Assembly: GCA_003151515.1 (NCBI GenBank)
Contig: PLXS01000039.1
Location: 1,406 to 46,858 of the forward strand
DNA from: Opitutaceae bacterium
GTDB lineage: Bacteria > Verrucomicrobiota > Verrucomicrobiia > Opitutales > Opitutaceae
Direction of reading: 5' to 3'
Length of the DNA stretch: 45,453 nucleotides
Below the pieces are notes generated by a model, which was given only the letters and a program-made list of their open reading frames with translations, was not told the origin of the DNA and searched no databases. A program made the translations under genes and the position numbers. This document shows, piece by piece, positions 44,431 through 45,453 of this stretch (positions within the stretch are counted from its first letter, which is position 1; each line of letters starts with the position of its first letter).

Positions 44431-45387
44431 GTGAGACCCGTCCCCGCACTTTCGACAAGCTGGTGCTCCCACCGCCACAAGGACGGCTACGAGATGCTAA
44501 GGGAGATGGCGGGCCTGGGATTCGAGCGCGTGGAGTTGAGCCACGGGATCCGCATAACGCTGGTGCCGGGGATACTCAGAGCCGTGGAGGAGGGCGTCGT
44601 CAGGATCGGGTCCGTACACAACTTCTGCCCCCTGCCGATGGGGGTCCACCAGGCTGCGCCGAACTACTACCAGCCTTCGTCCGGGTCCGAGCAGGAGCGC
44701 GACCAGTGGGTGCGCCAGACCAAGAAGTCGATAGACTTCGCGGCTCAGGTGGGCGCCGCCGCTCTGGTCTGCCACCTGGGCAGCGTGCGCTTCCTCTGGC
44801 TGCAGCCTGAGAGGCACATGGAGGCGTACCTTGGCCGCCACCCCGGGGCCGCCCGATCGGGCGACCCGGCGTACCGGGTCCTGGTGGAGAGGGCCCTCAG
44901 GAAGCTGCGCGACAGGATGGAGCCGTACTGGATGCGGACCCAGGACTGCATCGCGAGCGTGCTCGACTACGCCGCCGACAAGAATATCGCCCTCGGCCTC
45001 GAGAACCGCGAGGCGTTCACGGAGCTTCCGCTCGACGCGGACTTCCCGGCGCTGCTGGCCTCCATGCCTGCGCCGTCCCCGGCCGGGTACTGGCACGACT
45101 GCGGTCACGGCCAGCTGAAGGAGAACATGGGGCTCATCAACCACAGGGCCCAGCTCGAGGCCAACGCGGCGCGCCAGCTCGGGTTCCACCTCCACGACGT
45201 CGACGCCGCCGGCAACGACCACCAGCCGCTCGGCTCGGGCACGGTCGACTTCGGCATGGTGAGCTCATTCTGGCGCCCCGGGCACCTGCTGGTCATCGAG
45301 TTGAGCCCCCGGGCGACCATCGAGGGGGTCCTCCAGTCCAGGGCCCTGGTCGATAAGCTTCTCTCGTCGGCGGGCCTTGCGGGCTAG
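44431..45387 (+). CDS. TIM-barrel sugar isomerase/epimerase-like protein
   Basis: 318 residues from a GTG (VRPVPALSTSWCSHR); an in-frame start further upstream would lie in the rpsU terminator. The pattern fits the xylose isomerase-like AP2EC TIM barrel (PF01261): STSWCSHRHKDGYEMLREMA, LGFERVELSHGIR, VHNFCPLP, ALVCHLGS, NIALGLENREAF, YWHDCGHGQL and FHLHDVDAAGNDHQPLGSG. The His, Glu, Asp and His at strand ends would bind a divalent metal. The substrate is unknown. It has no signal peptide. No clear partner gene is visible before the window ends. Confidence 0.8.
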   Translation: MRPVPALSTSWCSHRHKDGYEMLREMAGLGFERVELSHGIRITLVPGILRAVEEGVVRIGSVHNFCPLPMGVHQAAPNYYQPSSGSEQERDQWVRQTKKSIDFAAQVGAAALVCHLGSVRFLWLQPERHMEAYLGRHPGAARSGDPAYRVLVERALRKLRDRMEPYWMRTQDCIASVLDYAADKNIALGLENREAFTELPLDADFPALLASMPAPSPAGYWHDCGHGQLKENMGLINHRAQLEANAARQLGFHLHDVDAAGNDHQPLGSGTVDFGMVSSFWRPGHLLVIELSPRATIEGVLQSRALVDKLLSSAGLAG

Positions 45388-45453
45388 CCCGACTTCCGCT
45401 ACTGGAGCACCTCAAGAACGTAAGTCCCTGATCTATCGATCAAGTTTCTAAGA
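45388..45453 (+). other. Window end without a recognised gene
   Basis: 66 bases after the last stop codon; a GATC-tat-CGATC repeat is visible and no gene or terminator is supported. Confidence 0.3.

Overview
The window is a GC-rich (roughly two-thirds G+C), densely coded bacterial chromosome segment. It carries no rRNA or tRNA gene, no CRISPR array and no phage. The gene set points to a diderm, aerobic bacterium: lipid A synthesis (lpxB), Lol lipoprotein export, an outer-membrane barrel, an RND pump and a caa3-type oxidase. Protein flavour and gene neighbourhoods (dnaK followed by groES-groEL, an Rrf2 regulator with a YezD-like protein beside sulfate uptake genes, a short AMP nucleosidase, Gfo/Idh next to lpxB) suggest Verrucomicrobiota, probably Opitutae. 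That placement is inference from the sequence, not a database result.

Left part (1-12.5 kb): the 3' two-thirds of dnaK, then groES and groEL, closed by a strong terminator. A metallo-beta-lactamase-fold hydrolase and a secreted stand-alone pro-kumamolisin-like domain follow. Next comes a sulfur-assimilation block: Rrf2 regulator with its own promoter/operator, YezD-like protein, outer-membrane barrel, sulfate-binding protein, CysT, CysW, CysA and cysteine synthase CysK, ending in a second terminator. These genes plausibly move sulfate across both membranes and fix sulfide into cysteine; the reduction steps are not in the window.

Middle (12.5-23.1 kb): a respiratory block. On the minus strand run coxII (with fused cytochrome c)-coxI-coxIII-coxIV-ctaG, and separately ctaA-ctaB-DUF420 for heme A supply. 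Between them on the plus strand lie a lipoprotein azurin and a GNAT acetyltransferase. Divergent from ctaA is a CusF-SCO copper-delivery fusion, overlapped by a membrane-anchored protein with two identically spaced H-x12-HxHP motifs, probably an undescribed metal-handling partner of oxidase assembly.

23.07-29.33 kb: a tripartite RND efflux operon (adaptor, HAE1 pump, outer-membrane factor) bracketed by inverted 28-bp perfect (70-bp imperfect) repeats. Both repeats are degenerate 3' ends of an IS630-like transposase gene. Each sits at a CTAG with TA at the junction. Removing the 6.26-kb unit leaves two convergent genes with stop codons one base apart, so the pump looks like a composite-transposon insertion.

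Right part (29.3-45.4 kb): AMP nucleosidase and lipA (minus); lysS-lolC/E-lolD and then Gfo/Idh-lpxB (plus); a minus-strand run dnaE -> RsmB-like methyltransferase -> thioredoxin-like protein -> CcsA/HemX-like protein -> hemA; then rpsU with its own promoter and terminator, and a TIM-barrel sugar isomerase/epimerase-like gene. Many genes, especially first genes of transcription units, lack a recognisable Shine-Dalgarno sequence and several have A-rich leaders.
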